The position numbers and the translations under genes are program-made. The notes below the pieces were generated by a model. It was not told the origin of the DNA. It searched no databases and worked only from the letters and a program-made list of their open reading frames with translations. A stretch of DNA of 64,000 bases from GCA-003244245 sp050699715 (GTDB taxonomy: Bacteria; Actinomycetota; Actinomycetes; Mycobacteriales; Pseudonocardiaceae). Positions 24,626-32,878 of the stretch are shown piece by piece; within the stretch, counting starts at the first letter, position 1; every line of letters starts with the position of its first letter. The DNA is taken from NCBI GenBank assembly GCA_050699715.1, contig JBOHFR010000019.1, positions 1 through 64,000 of the forward strand, read 5' to 3'.

Positions 24626-25213
24626 ATGGAGGGAGTCGTCCTCGTCATCCTTGTCGTAGTCGGCGCGCTTGCTGTCACGAGTGCATCCATCTTTGCCTTC
24701 GCCCGACGGAATAATGATCGACTTCGATCGGTGAGACTAGCAGTTTTTGCGGCGGTCGTGACCTGCGTTGCGGCTACCGCCGGTTTTGTCACATTAACTC
24801 GCGTACACTATTTTGACACCCTGGGGCACCCGCCGTCAACCGCCGGTGTCCATGTTGTTTTTACATCACAGACCTACGATCCTGGCACTTCCCTCTTTAG
24901 CCTCAATGGTTTCGTTCGTGGATTGAAGCCCGAGCAAGAGCTTTGGATCGTTTTCCGTGGCGTACAGCGAGACCACCTCTTTCCGGCTCCAGCGCCTTGC
25001 GTTATCTTGCCGGCGGATCAGCTCAGCTGCCGGCAAAGTTTAACTGGCACCCTCAGGCCGGGGACGACGAACGTAAAGGGATTTGTGGTCGCCGTTGTTC
25101 CCAAGGCGGCCGCCATGTTTAGGAAGTACGACTCGGGGTCGCTAGGAACAACCGGCTTGCATGAACTTCCTGATGGCGCGACGCTGGTTAGTCAAATCTC
25201 TGTAGGCGGCTAA
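24626..25213 (+). CDS. Two-TM membrane protein with extracellular domain, unknown
   Basis: 195 residues: an N-terminal helix (VVLVILVVVGALAVTSASIFAFA), a second helix (LAVFAAVVTCVAATAGFV), then a soluble domain with two Cys (APCVILPADQLSC) likely outside the cell. GGGAGAT precedes the ATG. It follows the previous membrane gene by 6 bp and shares its lower GC, so the two look like a transferred cassette. Function unknown. Confidence 0.65.
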   Translation: MEGVVLVILVVVGALAVTSASIFAFARRNNDRLRSVRLAVFAAVVTCVAATAGFVTLTRVHYFDTLGHPPSTAGVHVVFTSQTYDPGTSLFSLNGFVRGLKPEQELWIVFRGVQRDHLFPAPAPCVILPADQLSCRQSLTGTLRPGTTNVKGFVVAVVPKAAAMFRKYDSGSLGTTGLHELPDGATLVSQISVGG

Positions 25214-25354
25214 TTCAGCCCGCGCGAGCAGGCGTGGCGCCGAGCGGCCCGGCTATGACAAGGAGGTGGCCTTCACCCCCACCAAGGGACTGAAGGCCAC
25301 CGTCGAGGACTTGCGGGGTTAGAGCCTCAGTCGAGGTTTAGCAATCCTCCGCCG
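25214..25354. other. Intergenic segment with a gene-tail remnant
   Basis: The plus strand reads EVAFTPTKGLKATVEDLRG before a TAG at 25319-25321, with no start in reach; it looks like the end of a lost gene. Nothing else seen. Confidence 0.3.
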
Positions 25355-25528
25355 TTAGTAACGTCCCCCGTAACGGCCGCCGTTGTGATAGCCATAGGAG
25401 CTGTGATTATAGCCCCCATAACCATAGTGGCCTCCGTAACCGTGACGACCGTAACCGTGACGACCGTAACCGTGACCACCGTAACCGTGACCACCGTAAC
25501 CGAGCGAGAAGATCTCTGCGATCTTCAT
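25355..25528 (-). CDS. Gly-Tyr-His repeat peptide, 57 residues
   Basis: A minus-strand gene with a strong ribosome-binding site (GTAGGAGGGGCAT before ATG 25528). It encodes MKIAEIFSLG followed by repeats of the pentapeptide GYGGH/GYGRH (four near-perfect copies, residues 10-34), then a looser YGY/GGY tail ending GGRYGGRY. Of 57 residues 12 are Tyr, 7 His and more than 20 Gly; there is no Cys and no signal peptide. The DNA shows the matching 15-bp tandem repeat at about 25437-25500. No family recognised; properties suggest a self-assembling, metal- or polyphenol-like binding, or RiPP-precursor peptide. A TACAAT hexamer close upstream may be its -10. Confidence 0.7.
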   Translation of the reverse strand: MKIAEIFSLGYGGHGYGGHGYGRHGYGRHGYGGHYGYGGYNHSSYGYHNGGRYGGRY

Positions 25529-25814
25529 ATGCCCCTCCTACATTGTATTCTTCTTTCCTATGAACTTCTGTTCCTAGGAAGACGCGCCCACTGGGATAAA
25601 CGGTGAGACGGTCGGTGATACCAACCCGCCCGCCGGGTGTCCCGTCGTCAATCCCGTGTCATCGGAACGGATAACTGGGAAGACGTCATACCTGTTCTTT
25701 CGGTGCCCGGCGACATCCGGTTCGGTCTGAGATCAGATCGTGATGCGCTCACCGGGTGAGCGCGTGCTGGCGTGGTGTGCCCGGGGCCGGCCGCGCGCAC
25801 CACCGGCTGTGGGC
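25529..25814. other. Upstream region of the repeat peptide
   Basis: No gene seen. GAAC-N4-GTTC inverted repeat at 25562-25573, AT-richer stretch 25540-25575, possible promoter of the minus-strand peptide gene. Confidence 0.35.
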
Positions 25815-26327
25815 TCACGAGGCGCGTAGTGCGTAGCAGCGCAGGTTACGGATGTCGTAGCGGAAGATGTCCAGATTGGTGAAGCCGCAGCGAGAGACCA
25901 GGGCGCGGAGCGCCTCGGCGTCGAACATTGTGTGGTGGGCGTTGTAGATCCAGCGGGGGACACCGCGCGCGTCGACGCCCCGATGCGCGACTCGGTCGCA
26001 GTGGCCGCCGAGGATCCAGTAGTTCGCCTCAGCGGTGTCGATCTCACCACGGACCCACTGCTCGGCGACGAACCGGGCGTCCGGCACCCCGATATCCAGC
26101 GCCGCGCCGGGAAGCATCACCCGGGCCCACTCGCGCAGGGTCGGCTCGACGAGCTCATAGCTCTGGTGCTCGAGCACGTGGTTGGCGCGCAGCGCGTCAA
26201 CCGAGGCGGTGGCGAAGGGCAGCGGGTTGATCCAGCAGATTACCTCGATATCGGGCAGCGGGAGGATGTCGACGTGCACGTCGTAGTCGGGGTGCGGCTT
26301 CTCACCTGCACCGATCTCGACCTTCAC
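25815..26327 (-). CDS. SAM-dependent methyltransferase
   Basis: 170 residues of a compact class I methyltransferase: motif I MKVEIGAGEKPHPDYDVHVD, then ANHVLEHQSYELVEPTLREW with the typical HVLEH, and LPGAALDIGVPD. GTG start at 26327 overlaps the stop of the acetyltransferase gene by 4 bp. With the acetyltransferase and glycosyltransferase upstream it probably decorates a surface glycan or glycoconjugate. Confidence 0.8.
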   Translation of the reverse strand: MKVEIGAGEKPHPDYDVHVDILPLPDIEVICWINPLPFATASVDALRANHVLEHQSYELVEPTLREWARVMLPGAALDIGVPDARFVAEQWVRGEIDTAEANYWILGGHCDRVAHRGVDARGVPRWIYNAHHTMFDAEALRALVSRCGFTNLDIFRYDIRNLRCYALRAS

Positions 26328-26842
26328 CGCTGGTCGGCTGGGGCGGCTTGGTCAGTCACGCTGATCTCCTTGATCACCTTCGCGGGACGCCCCGCGACGA
26401 CCGCGTAGGGCGGGACGTCGTCCAGCACCAGGGAGCCGGCGGCGACCACCGCGTGCTTGCCGATCCGTACCGGCCCGAGCACCATCGCGTGGCTGGCCAC
26501 CCAGACGCCCTCCTCAATCACCACGTCACGCCCGGATCGGGGGAAGGTGGTCTGGCGCTCCCGGCCGAACTTGGTGATGTCATGCGTACCGGTGAGCACC
26601 GCGACCTCGTGCCCGAAGAAGGCGTACTCGCCGATCGTGATCTCCCCGCCGGACACGTTGAACAACGCGCTGTTCACAATCGCGGTGGGGTCGATGTGCA
26701 GTCGTTCCAGGAGGCCGTGCACCCGGTAGCGGTAGAGCGGGTCCTCGCTGTCACCGTAGGTGAACCGGTTTCGTTCCTCGGCCAGCAGGCGCTGCACCGG
26801 GCCGCGTAGTACCCGGATCAGCAGGTCGTCCCAAATTGCCAC
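26324..26842 (-). CDS. Left-handed beta-helix acyltransferase
   Basis: 172 residues with hexapeptide repeats (ITIGEYAFFGHEVAVLTG, VVIEEGVWVASHAMVLGPVRIGKHAVVAAGSLV) and the final VPPYAVVAGRPAKVIK typical of NodL/LacA/WcaF-type O-acetyltransferases; the catalytic His is likely in GTHDI. Acetyl-CoA-dependent acylation of a sugar is expected. It lies 9 bp after the glycosyltransferase gene. Confidence 0.87.
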   Translation of the reverse strand: MAIWDDLLIRVLRGPVQRLLAEERNRFTYGDSEDPLYRYRVHGLLERLHIDPTAIVNSALFNVSGGEITIGEYAFFGHEVAVLTGTHDITKFGRERQTTFPRSGRDVVIEEGVWVASHAMVLGPVRIGKHAVVAAGSLVLDDVPPYAVVAGRPAKVIKEISVTDQAAPADQR

Positions 26843-26851
26843 AGTCGGACT

Positions 26852-27943
26852 TTAGCGCGGGCGCTGCAGCGTCAGCCCAGCACGGGCCAGCGTGTCGGAC
26901 AGCCGCTTGGCCAGTGCGTCCGGACCGAAGTGGTGCCGGGCCAGGGCGCGGTTGTGGGCCAGCAGTGCCGGGTCGGGGTCGGCCAACCAGGCGGCCAGCG
27001 GGGCCGGATCGCCGACGGGGAACCAGGCGAAGCCCAGCCGGGCCACCTCTTGTGCCACCGGGTAGTCGCTCACCGCGAGCGGGCGCCCGGCCAGCGCGGA
27101 CTCAATCAGTGGCAGGCCGAAGCCCTCCCACGTCGAGGGCAGCACCACCGCGTCTGCGGCGGCGTAGGCGTCGGCCATTCGCAGCCCGCCGGGCAACCCG
27201 CGGCGCACCGGGCAGCTCGCCCGGGCGAGCAGGTCGGCCAGCGCTAGGCCGTAGCCCTCCTCGGTGGCCCCGGTCAGCCAGTAGACCGCGTCGATGGCCG
27301 TCGCCAGCGCGATCCCGGCGGCGACGTTCTTGCGCGGGATTGCCCGGGTGGGCTGCAACAGCAGCCGCTGATGCGGCGTGAGGCCCAGCGCGGCCCGCCC
27401 GGCGGCCCGGTTGCCGCGGCGCGGTATGCGGGCGTAGCCGTGGTAGACGGCGGTCGCGTCGATGCCGCGCCGGGCCAGCTCCGTGGCGCTGTGCTGGCTG
27501 ATCGCGACGTGCTGCCAGCTGGGGTCATCCGGTGGCCAGCCGCGTAGGTGTGCATAACGCTCCCGTTCCCAGGGCAGGTCGTGGTGGCGCAGGACCGCAC
27601 GGCGTCCGCGTACCGCCTGCGCGACTGCCTCGGTCACTGGTGGGTTCATCGGCAACGAGCAGACGTTCTCCACCACGACGAGATCGACGCCGCGCAGCGC
27701 CGCTTCAACGTCCCCGCAGCGGGCTGGGCGGCGGGTGTCGAAGGAGAGCCCGGGAACCAGGTGATCCACCACGCCGGTGCCCGCGACGGTGCGCACCCGG
27801 GCGCCCATCCGGCGCAGCGCCGTGACCCACTGTTCCGCCGCGACCGACACCCCATCCGCCGCCCCGAGCCGGAACGACAAGATGGCGACGGTGACCGCTG
27901 CTCGTGAGTGGCACCCAGGGTCATGACCCTGGGTGCCACTCAC
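26852..27943 (-). CDS. GT4-type glycosyltransferase
   Basis: 363 residues, GT-B fold. N-terminal Rossmann strand VTVAILSFRLGAADGVS with the glycine loop, central QPTRAIPRKNVAAGI, and C-terminal VVLPSTWEGFGLPLIESALAGRPLAVSD, the GT4 E-x7-E donor site. The only start in frame upstream of strand 1 is GTG 27943, which overlaps the TetR stop (GTGA) and lies inside a 46-bp perfect palindrome, so about the first 14 residues are encoded by that palindrome and are not family-conserved. Confidence 0.85.
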   Translation of the reverse strand: MSGTQGHDPGCHSRAAVTVAILSFRLGAADGVSVAAEQWVTALRRMGARVRTVAGTGVVDHLVPGLSFDTRRPARCGDVEAALRGVDLVVVENVCSLPMNPPVTEAVAQAVRGRRAVLRHHDLPWERERYAHLRGWPPDDPSWQHVAISQHSATELARRGIDATAVYHGYARIPRRGNRAAGRAALGLTPHQRLLLQPTRAIPRKNVAAGIALATAIDAVYWLTGATEEGYGLALADLLARASCPVRRGLPGGLRMADAYAAADAVVLPSTWEGFGLPLIESALAGRPLAVSDYPVAQEVARLGFAWFPVGDPAPLAAWLADPDPALLAHNRALARHHFGPDALAKRLSDTLARAGLTLQRPR

Positions 27944-27946
27944 GAG
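27901..27946. repeat. 46-bp perfect palindrome at the tetR-glycosyltransferase junction
   Basis: Positions 27901-27946 are a perfect palindrome with 23-bp arms and no loop, core GGGTCATGACCC. It contains the stop codon of the TetR gene and the GTG start of the glycosyltransferase gene. It could act as a bidirectional hairpin in the transcript, or be a mobile REP-like element fixed in the junction. Confidence 0.9.
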
Positions 27947-28545
27947 GCGCCCTTGAGACCGGTCCAGAGGATGTCTCGCAGCCGGGTGGCCAGGGCGTCC
28001 GGCGTTTCCTCGGGGTGCTCAAGTGCCCAGTCGGACAGCGCCTCGGCGGCCCCGACCAGCACGTGCGCGATGGGCATGGCCCTGGCATGCCCATCGCCAC
28101 CTGAGGACCGGGCCAGCAGGGCGGCGACCATGACGATGATCCGCTCGCGCGCCGCGGCGATCTCCCCGGCGAACGAGCCGTGCACCCGGGCTTGGCGGTA
28201 GAGCATGATCCAGCCATCACGATATTCGGTGACAAACTCGAAGAAGGCTAGTAGGCCCCGATACAGCCGCTCATCCCGGGTGAGTCCGGTGGGCACCGCG
28301 GTGGCGACCAGCGCCATCAGCCGTTGCCCCTCCCGGCGGATGCACGCGATGAACAGGTCATCCTTGGAACCAAGGTAGGAATAGATCATCGGCTTGGAGA
28401 CCCCGGCGACCTCGGCGATGTCGTCCATCGAGGCATAGTGGAAGCCGCGCCGGGAGAACACCGCGACAGCCGCGTCCAGTATTTGCCTCTCGCGTACCTG
28501 CCGAGGCAGCCGCCGACGGGGCGGCGGCGGCGAGGGCAGGCTCAC
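27940..28545 (-). CDS. TetR-family repressor of fatty-acid genes
   Basis: 201 residues. N-terminal TetR helix-turn-helix: RQILDAAVAVFSRRGF, SMDDIAEVAGVSKPMIYSYL, GSKDDLF; C-terminal all-helical ligand domain. It is divergent from SCP2 and acyl-CoA dehydrogenase genes with a 12-bp perfect palindrome between, so acyl-CoA is a plausible ligand (inference from neighbours and from the repeat of the site before fadE5). Its stop overlaps the glycosyltransferase start. Confidence 0.9.
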   Translation of the reverse strand: MSLPSPPPPRRRLPRQVRERQILDAAVAVFSRRGFHYASMDDIAEVAGVSKPMIYSYLGSKDDLFIACIRREGQRLMALVATAVPTGLTRDERLYRGLLAFFEFVTEYRDGWIMLYRQARVHGSFAGEIAAARERIIVMVAALLARSSGGDGHARAMPIAHVLVGAAEALSDWALEHPEETPDALATRLRDILWTGLKGAS

Positions 28546-28576
28546 CGTTGCGAGTCTACGGACCTAATCGTAAACT

Positions 28577-28588
28577 TACTCATGAGTA
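28577..28588. promoter_or_regulatory. Perfect TetR operator palindrome
   Basis: TACTCATGAGTA, perfectly symmetrical, in the 59-bp gap between divergent tetR (start 28545) and the SCP2 gene (start 28605). A relaxed copy, TACTGACGAGTA, lies before fadE5 at 868-879. Confidence 0.7.
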
Positions 28589-28604
28589 GATACGGGGGGT
28601 TAGC

Positions 28605-29144
28605 ATGATGGACGCCAAGAACATCGATCCACAGACGCTGTCCACGGCGGAGTTCACGGGGTTGCTTGCGCCGGCCACCGACAATGGCATCGGTGGCATC
28701 GGCGCGATGGACCCGTGGGCCCTCACCCGGCTGATCAAACACGCCTCAACCGAGCAGCTTGACGCGGTGCTCGGCGATCTGACACTGCGCCGCGCGCTGC
28801 TGGAGGGAATCTTCAGCCGGATGGCTGACCAGTTCCGCCCGGAGAACGCGCCAGGGCGGGACTCCGTGATCCACTGGCGGATCACCGGCGGACCCGGTGG
28901 CGAGGAGGTGTACGAGACCTGGATCATCGGGATTCGAGGTTCCTCGACGCCTCGGTGCTCGACCAGCAATGAGCCATCGCATGAGGCACGCGTCACCCTG
29001 ACAATGTCCGGCGAGCAGTTCCTCAGGCTGATCTCCGGCACCAGTTCCCCCGCCATGATGTTTGTCATGGGGAAAGTGAAGCTGGACGGCGACATCGGCT
29101 TCGCCGCCCGGCTGCCCACGATTTTCGACATGCCGAGCGCGTGA
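28605..29144 (+). CDS. SCP2 sterol-carrier-domain protein
   Basis: 179 residues. The C-terminal SCP2 fold is recognised by VTLTMSGEQFLRLISG followed by MMFVMGKVKLDGDIGFAARL. SCP2 proteins bind fatty acyl-CoAs or sterols in a hydrophobic tunnel. The N-terminal 80 residues are helical. The gene lies between a divergent TetR regulator and an acyl-CoA dehydrogenase 4 bp downstream, so it likely delivers an acyl-CoA substrate. GGGGGG precedes the ATG at 28605; 28608 is an alternative. Confidence 0.85.
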   Translation: MMDAKNIDPQTLSTAEFTGLLAPATDNGIGGIGAMDPWALTRLIKHASTEQLDAVLGDLTLRRALLEGIFSRMADQFRPENAPGRDSVIHWRITGGPGGEEVYETWIIGIRGSSTPRCSTSNEPSHEARVTLTMSGEQFLRLISGTSSPAMMFVMGKVKLDGDIGFAARLPTIFDMPSA

Positions 29145-29148
29145 GCGG

Positions 29149-30360
29149 ATGTTCTGCCTGGAACTGAGCGAGGGACACCGCGAACTGCGGGACTGGGTGC
29201 ACGGCTTCGCCACCGACGTCATTCGTCCGGCCGCGGCCGAGTGGGACGAGCGTGAGAAGACCCCCTGGCCGATCCTCCAGGAGGCCGCCAAGACCGGGCT
29301 GTACGGACCCGAGACGCTGGCCGGCTTCTGGGCCGACGAGACTGGGCTGTCCCCGCCGATCGCCCACGAGGAGCTGTTCTGGGGCGACGGCGGAATCGGC
29401 ATGACAATCTTCGGCACCACCCTGGCCGTCGCGGCGATCTTCACCACCGGCACCGCTGACCAGCTCGCCGAGTGGCTGCCGCAGTGCTACGGGGACGCTG
29501 GCGAACCCCAGGTGGCGGCGTTCTGCTCGGCGCAACCGCACGCCGGCTCGGATGTCTCGGCGATGCACCACATCCGCGCGGTTTACCACGAGGCGAGCGA
29601 CGAGTGGATCCTCACCGGCCAGAGTACGTGGGCAACCAACGGCGGTATTGCCGCCGTCTATGTCGTGCACGCGGTGGTGGACGCCTCGCTGGGGTCCCGG
29701 GGGCAGGCCGTGTTCGTGATCCCGGTCGGCACCTGCGGGCTCCAGGCCGGCAGACCGCATCGCAAGCACGGGCTGCGGGCCGCCAACGCCGCGGACGTCT
29801 TCTTCGACGACGTGCGCATCCCCGGAGCGAACCTGCTCGGCGGCCCGGAGCGGCTGGTCGAGCGGCTGATCCGAACCCGCGAGAAGCGGGGTAGGGGCGG
29901 GCAGGCCGCCATACGGACCTTCGAGCTGTCCCAGTCGATCGTGGCCGCCCAAGCTGTCGGCATTGCCCGCGCGGCGTATGAGTACGCGCTGGATTACGCC
30001 AAGCAGGAGGTGGTCTCCGGGCGGCCAATCATCGAGAACCAGTCGATCGCGTTCACCCTGGCGGATATGAAGACCGAGATCGACGCGGCCCGCCTGCTGG
30101 TATGGCGGGCCGCATGGATGGGCAAAACCGGCGAAAAATTCACCGCTGGCGAGGGATCGATGTCCAAACTCAAGGCCGGCCGGGTCGCGATGTGGGCCAC
30201 TGAGCGGGCCGTGCAGATCCTCGGCGGTGCCAGCTACAGTCGGGAGTACCCAGTGGAGCGGATGCACCGCGACGCGGAGATTTACGGCATCTTCGAAGGC
30301 ACCGAGCAGATCCAGCAACTCGTCATCGCCCGCGCCATCTCCGGCCTGCCGATCAGGTAG
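29149..30360 (+). CDS. Acyl-CoA dehydrogenase
   Basis: 403 residues, standard length. FAD/substrate segments AAFCSAQPHAGSDVS and TWATNGGIAAVYVVHA are visible; catalytic base E383 lies in YGIFEGTEQIQQL, as in short/medium-chain enzymes. Starts 4 bp after the SCP2 gene, same operon. Probably first step of beta-oxidation of a particular acyl-CoA under control of the divergent TetR. Confidence 0.92.
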   Translation: MFCLELSEGHRELRDWVHGFATDVIRPAAAEWDEREKTPWPILQEAAKTGLYGPETLAGFWADETGLSPPIAHEELFWGDGGIGMTIFGTTLAVAAIFTTGTADQLAEWLPQCYGDAGEPQVAAFCSAQPHAGSDVSAMHHIRAVYHEASDEWILTGQSTWATNGGIAAVYVVHAVVDASLGSRGQAVFVIPVGTCGLQAGRPHRKHGLRAANAADVFFDDVRIPGANLLGGPERLVERLIRTREKRGRGGQAAIRTFELSQSIVAAQAVGIARAAYEYALDYAKQEVVSGRPIIENQSIAFTLADMKTEIDAARLLVWRAAWMGKTGEKFTAGEGSMSKLKAGRVAMWATERAVQILGGASYSREYPVERMHRDAEIYGIFEGTEQIQQLVIARAISGLPIR

Positions 30361-31615
30361 TCGATCTGGCGGAGAATTCACTGTCATGGTATCTCGATAC
30401 TGGAATATCAGCCAGTGTCGTCCGTTGTTGGCTCATCCGTCGCTGGGCGCGAATCCTGTTGCGCAGCGTGCTGATAGCTCTCCGTAATCTTCGCAATGTT
30501 TCAAGCTGAGTAGCCAGGTGGAGGTGGTAACGCCATAGCGGGTAACGGCCGCGACGTTTCCATAGTGAATAGGCGAACTGGGTGATCGGCTGATCGATGC
30601 AGCTCGGAACATTCTCGAACCATTCAGTGCTGCTCACCGCCGCGTCCTGCAAACCCATTATCTCCGCGCGCCGCTTCTCCTCGTAGTTCTTGAGAGCTAC
30701 CTGGAGATCATCGTGGGTGTCCAGGCTCTCGGCGAGCTCGATTGCATCCTGCATCGCAAGCGTCGTACCCGACCCGATCGAGAAGTGCGTGGTGTGCGCC
30801 GCGTCGCCCATGAGGACGATGTTGTCGTGATGCCAGGAGGTGTTGGTGATGCGGGTGAAGTTGAGCCATGGAATCTTGCCGAGGTCGCGCATCGAGTTCA
30901 TGAGCGGGTGGCCGTCAAGATGGTGCGCGAAGATCTTTTCCAGCAGCTTCATGCTCGCATCGGGATCTAGCTCGTCAAAGCCGAGCCCCTTCCAGGTCTC
31001 TGGCGAGCACTCGACGATGAAGGTAGTCGTGTCGGAGTTGAAGGGATACGAGTAGAACCAGATCCAGCCGGCTGCGGTCTTTTCGAATGCGAACATGAAG
31101 GAGTCGAAGACCCGGTGGGTGCCAAGCCAGATATATTTGTTCCGGCCCGAGTGCGTATTGGTCCGAAAGTGATCATTATGGAGCTGGCGAACATGGCTGT
31201 TCGCGCCGTCACAGGCGACGATCAAGTCGGCGTCGGCGAACTCGGGCAGGTCCTTGACCTCGCGTTGGAACTGGACATCCACGCCGAGATCCATCGCTCG
31301 CTTAACCAGGATGTCGAGAAGATGCTTGCGACCGATGGCGAACCCATACCCACCGAGATGAGCCCGCTGCGTGTCCCGGACGTGGACTTCCTGGTTGCTC
31401 CAGGACCCGGGACTGTCGAATATCTGCCGGGCGCTCTCCGGATCGTTGTCGTAGAGGCTGTCAAGGAGTGGGTGCGAAAATGTGACGCCCCAGCCGTACG
31501 TCACCCCAGCCGGATTACGTTCGACAACTGTGATATCGTGACCCCGATTACGCAACTTCGCGGAAATGGCGAAGTACAGGCCTGCGGGCCCCCCACCGAC
31601 GCACACAATTTTCAT
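30353..31615 (-). CDS. FAD-dependent aromatic monooxygenase (VioD/salicylyl-CoA hydroxylase-like)
   Basis: 420 residues. N-terminal FAD-binding MKIVCVGGGPAGLYFA, the DG motif DLIVACDGANSHVR, and GDAAHTTHFSIGSGT near 280-295. The segment GRNKYIWLGTHRVFDS and the H-F-S-I-G-S-G-T motif match the subgroup containing VioD tryptophan hydroxylase, salicylyl-CoA 5-hydroxylase and anthraniloyl-CoA monooxygenase. It should be NADPH-dependent. The C-terminal 60 residues are unusually Arg-rich. Its 3' end overlaps the convergent acyl-CoA dehydrogenase by 8 bp. The substrate may be an aryl-CoA, but this is inference. Confidence 0.85.
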   Translation of the reverse strand: MKIVCVGGGPAGLYFAISAKLRNRGHDITVVERNPAGVTYGWGVTFSHPLLDSLYDNDPESARQIFDSPGSWSNQEVHVRDTQRAHLGGYGFAIGRKHLLDILVKRAMDLGVDVQFQREVKDLPEFADADLIVACDGANSHVRQLHNDHFRTNTHSGRNKYIWLGTHRVFDSFMFAFEKTAAGWIWFYSYPFNSDTTTFIVECSPETWKGLGFDELDPDASMKLLEKIFAHHLDGHPLMNSMRDLGKIPWLNFTRITNTSWHHDNIVLMGDAAHTTHFSIGSGTTLAMQDAIELAESLDTHDDLQVALKNYEEKRRAEIMGLQDAAVSSTEWFENVPSCIDQPITQFAYSLWKRRGRYPLWRYHLHLATQLETLRRLRRAISTLRNRIRAQRRMSQQRTTLADIPVSRYHDSEFSARSTT

Positions 31616-31684
31616 ATTCTCTTCCGCCTCCCTGATTGACGGCGAGCGAATTGACTCGGTACCGGTTCTGCGGCGACTACTCGG

Positions 31685-32878
31685 TTAGCTGGCGGGCACC
31701 CCAGGGCTAGCGCGGCCCGGGTTCACCGGGTGCGGGCCACGCGATCGGGATCCCCGGAGCAGACTTTGCGCCTCGGTGAACAACCGGCGGCCGGTCGCGG
31801 AGCGCCACGCGAGGTCGTAGGCGGTCCGCAGCGCCGCCGGCCTGATCATCTCGACCGGTGTGGGGTAGCGGAACGCGGTGCCCCCAAAGGTGATCTTGGG
31901 TTGGTCGGCGGTCGGCAACGCGTCAGCGCTGTGCTCGGTTCCCTCCAGCAGCGCTGCCAGGGTCTCCGGACGTAGCCCGCCGAAGTCGAACCAGCGGTAC
32001 CCCTGCCCCTTGGCCCACTTGATCATTTCCCATCGGATGGCCGCCGGCACGCTGAGCCGCATCGCCTCGCCGGAGCGGTCGAACCCGGACAGCCGGCCGC
32101 GCACCATATCGCCACATCCGGTCATCAGATCAGCGGCGACCGGCGCACCGTCCACCTCGCCGACGTACAGCACGGCGTGACCAGTGGCGGCCAGCTCCCG
32201 GTATAGCGCGGTCATGTAGTCCAGCGGCAACGGGGTGTAGCCCTGGTGCTGCGCCGAACTGGTCATCAGCTCGGCGAGCAACGGAACGTCTCGCTCGTCC
32301 CCGGCCCGGACCGTGACACCGCGGGACTCCCAACGGTTGGTCCAGGACTTGAGCCGTTTCCCGAACCTGCTGCGGATCTCCGCCAGATCGGCCGTCAAGT
32401 CGATCCGGATCGAGCCCTGCGGAGCGATACCGGCCGACGATGGTCGGAACCCGCGACGGAGCAGCTCATCACTAGTGTTCTGGGCGCCTTCGGGTGGTTG
32501 GATGAACAGAATTCGCAGCCGCCGCTGGCCCAGCGCCACGAGGGCGTCGACCAGTGCGTGACGGATGTCATCGGGTGCCGGGGTGCCGGGGGGCACGAGT
32601 GGGCCGTAAGGGAGGTAACCCACCAAGCCCAGCACGGGCACCCGCCGGGTCAAGATCTGTGCCCCCCCGACCAGCTCGCCGGCCCGGTAGGCCAGCAGGT
32701 ATAGCGGAGTGAAGCCCACTCGGCCACGCAACCCCCCCCAGACCGAGAGTTGGGTGACGTCTGTGCCTGGTGTGCGATCCACCAACAGGTCCCACGCATG
32801 CAGCGCCTCAACGCCAGGGTCTTCGCGCGCTACCACGTCGACGTCCCCGCCGGGACTGACGTCGAGGGTCGTCCCCAT
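31685..32878 (-). CDS. FemAB/GNAT-like peptidoglycan aminoacyltransferase
   Basis: About 397 residues with the duplicated GNAT fold of the FemAB family: LYLLAYRAGELVGGAQILTRR with VGYLPYGPLVPP in the first half and AVLYVGEVDGAPVAADLMTG, IKWAKGQGYRWFDFGGL in the second. Such proteins transfer amino acids from tRNA to lipid II or related acceptors; the acceptor here is unknown. I take the ATG at 32878 (MGTTLDVSPGGD); the frame opens to 32989. Confidence 0.78.
   Translation of the reverse strand: MGTTLDVSPGGDVDVVAREDPGVEALHAWDLLVDRTPGTDVTQLSVWGGLRGRVGFTPLYLLAYRAGELVGGAQILTRRVPVLGLVGYLPYGPLVPPGTPAPDDIRHALVDALVALGQRRLRILFIQPPEGAQNTSDELLRRGFRPSSAGIAPQGSIRIDLTADLAEIRSRFGKRLKSWTNRWESRGVTVRAGDERDVPLLAELMTSSAQHQGYTPLPLDYMTALYRELAATGHAVLYVGEVDGAPVAADLMTGCGDMVRGRLSGFDRSGEAMRLSVPAAIRWEMIKWAKGQGYRWFDFGGLRPETLAALLEGTEHSADALPTADQPKITFGGTAFRYPTPVEMIRPAALRTAYDLAWRSATGRRLFTEAQSLLRGSRSRGPHPVNPGRASPGVPAS

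Noticed and set aside
25435..25500. Regular 15-bp repeats on the plus strand, CRISPR-like at first sight
   Set aside because: Repeats are contiguous with no spacers and encode a pentapeptide repeat on the minus strand.
25672..25700. GGAAC-N15-CGTC, an ECF-sigma-like promoter on the plus strand
   Set aside because: No plus-strand gene follows; it would only give antisense RNA into the methyltransferase gene.
29065..30387. 440-codon minus-strand frame opposite the acyl-CoA dehydrogenase
   Set aside because: Mirror of a well-recognised dehydrogenase; composition typical of an antisense shadow.
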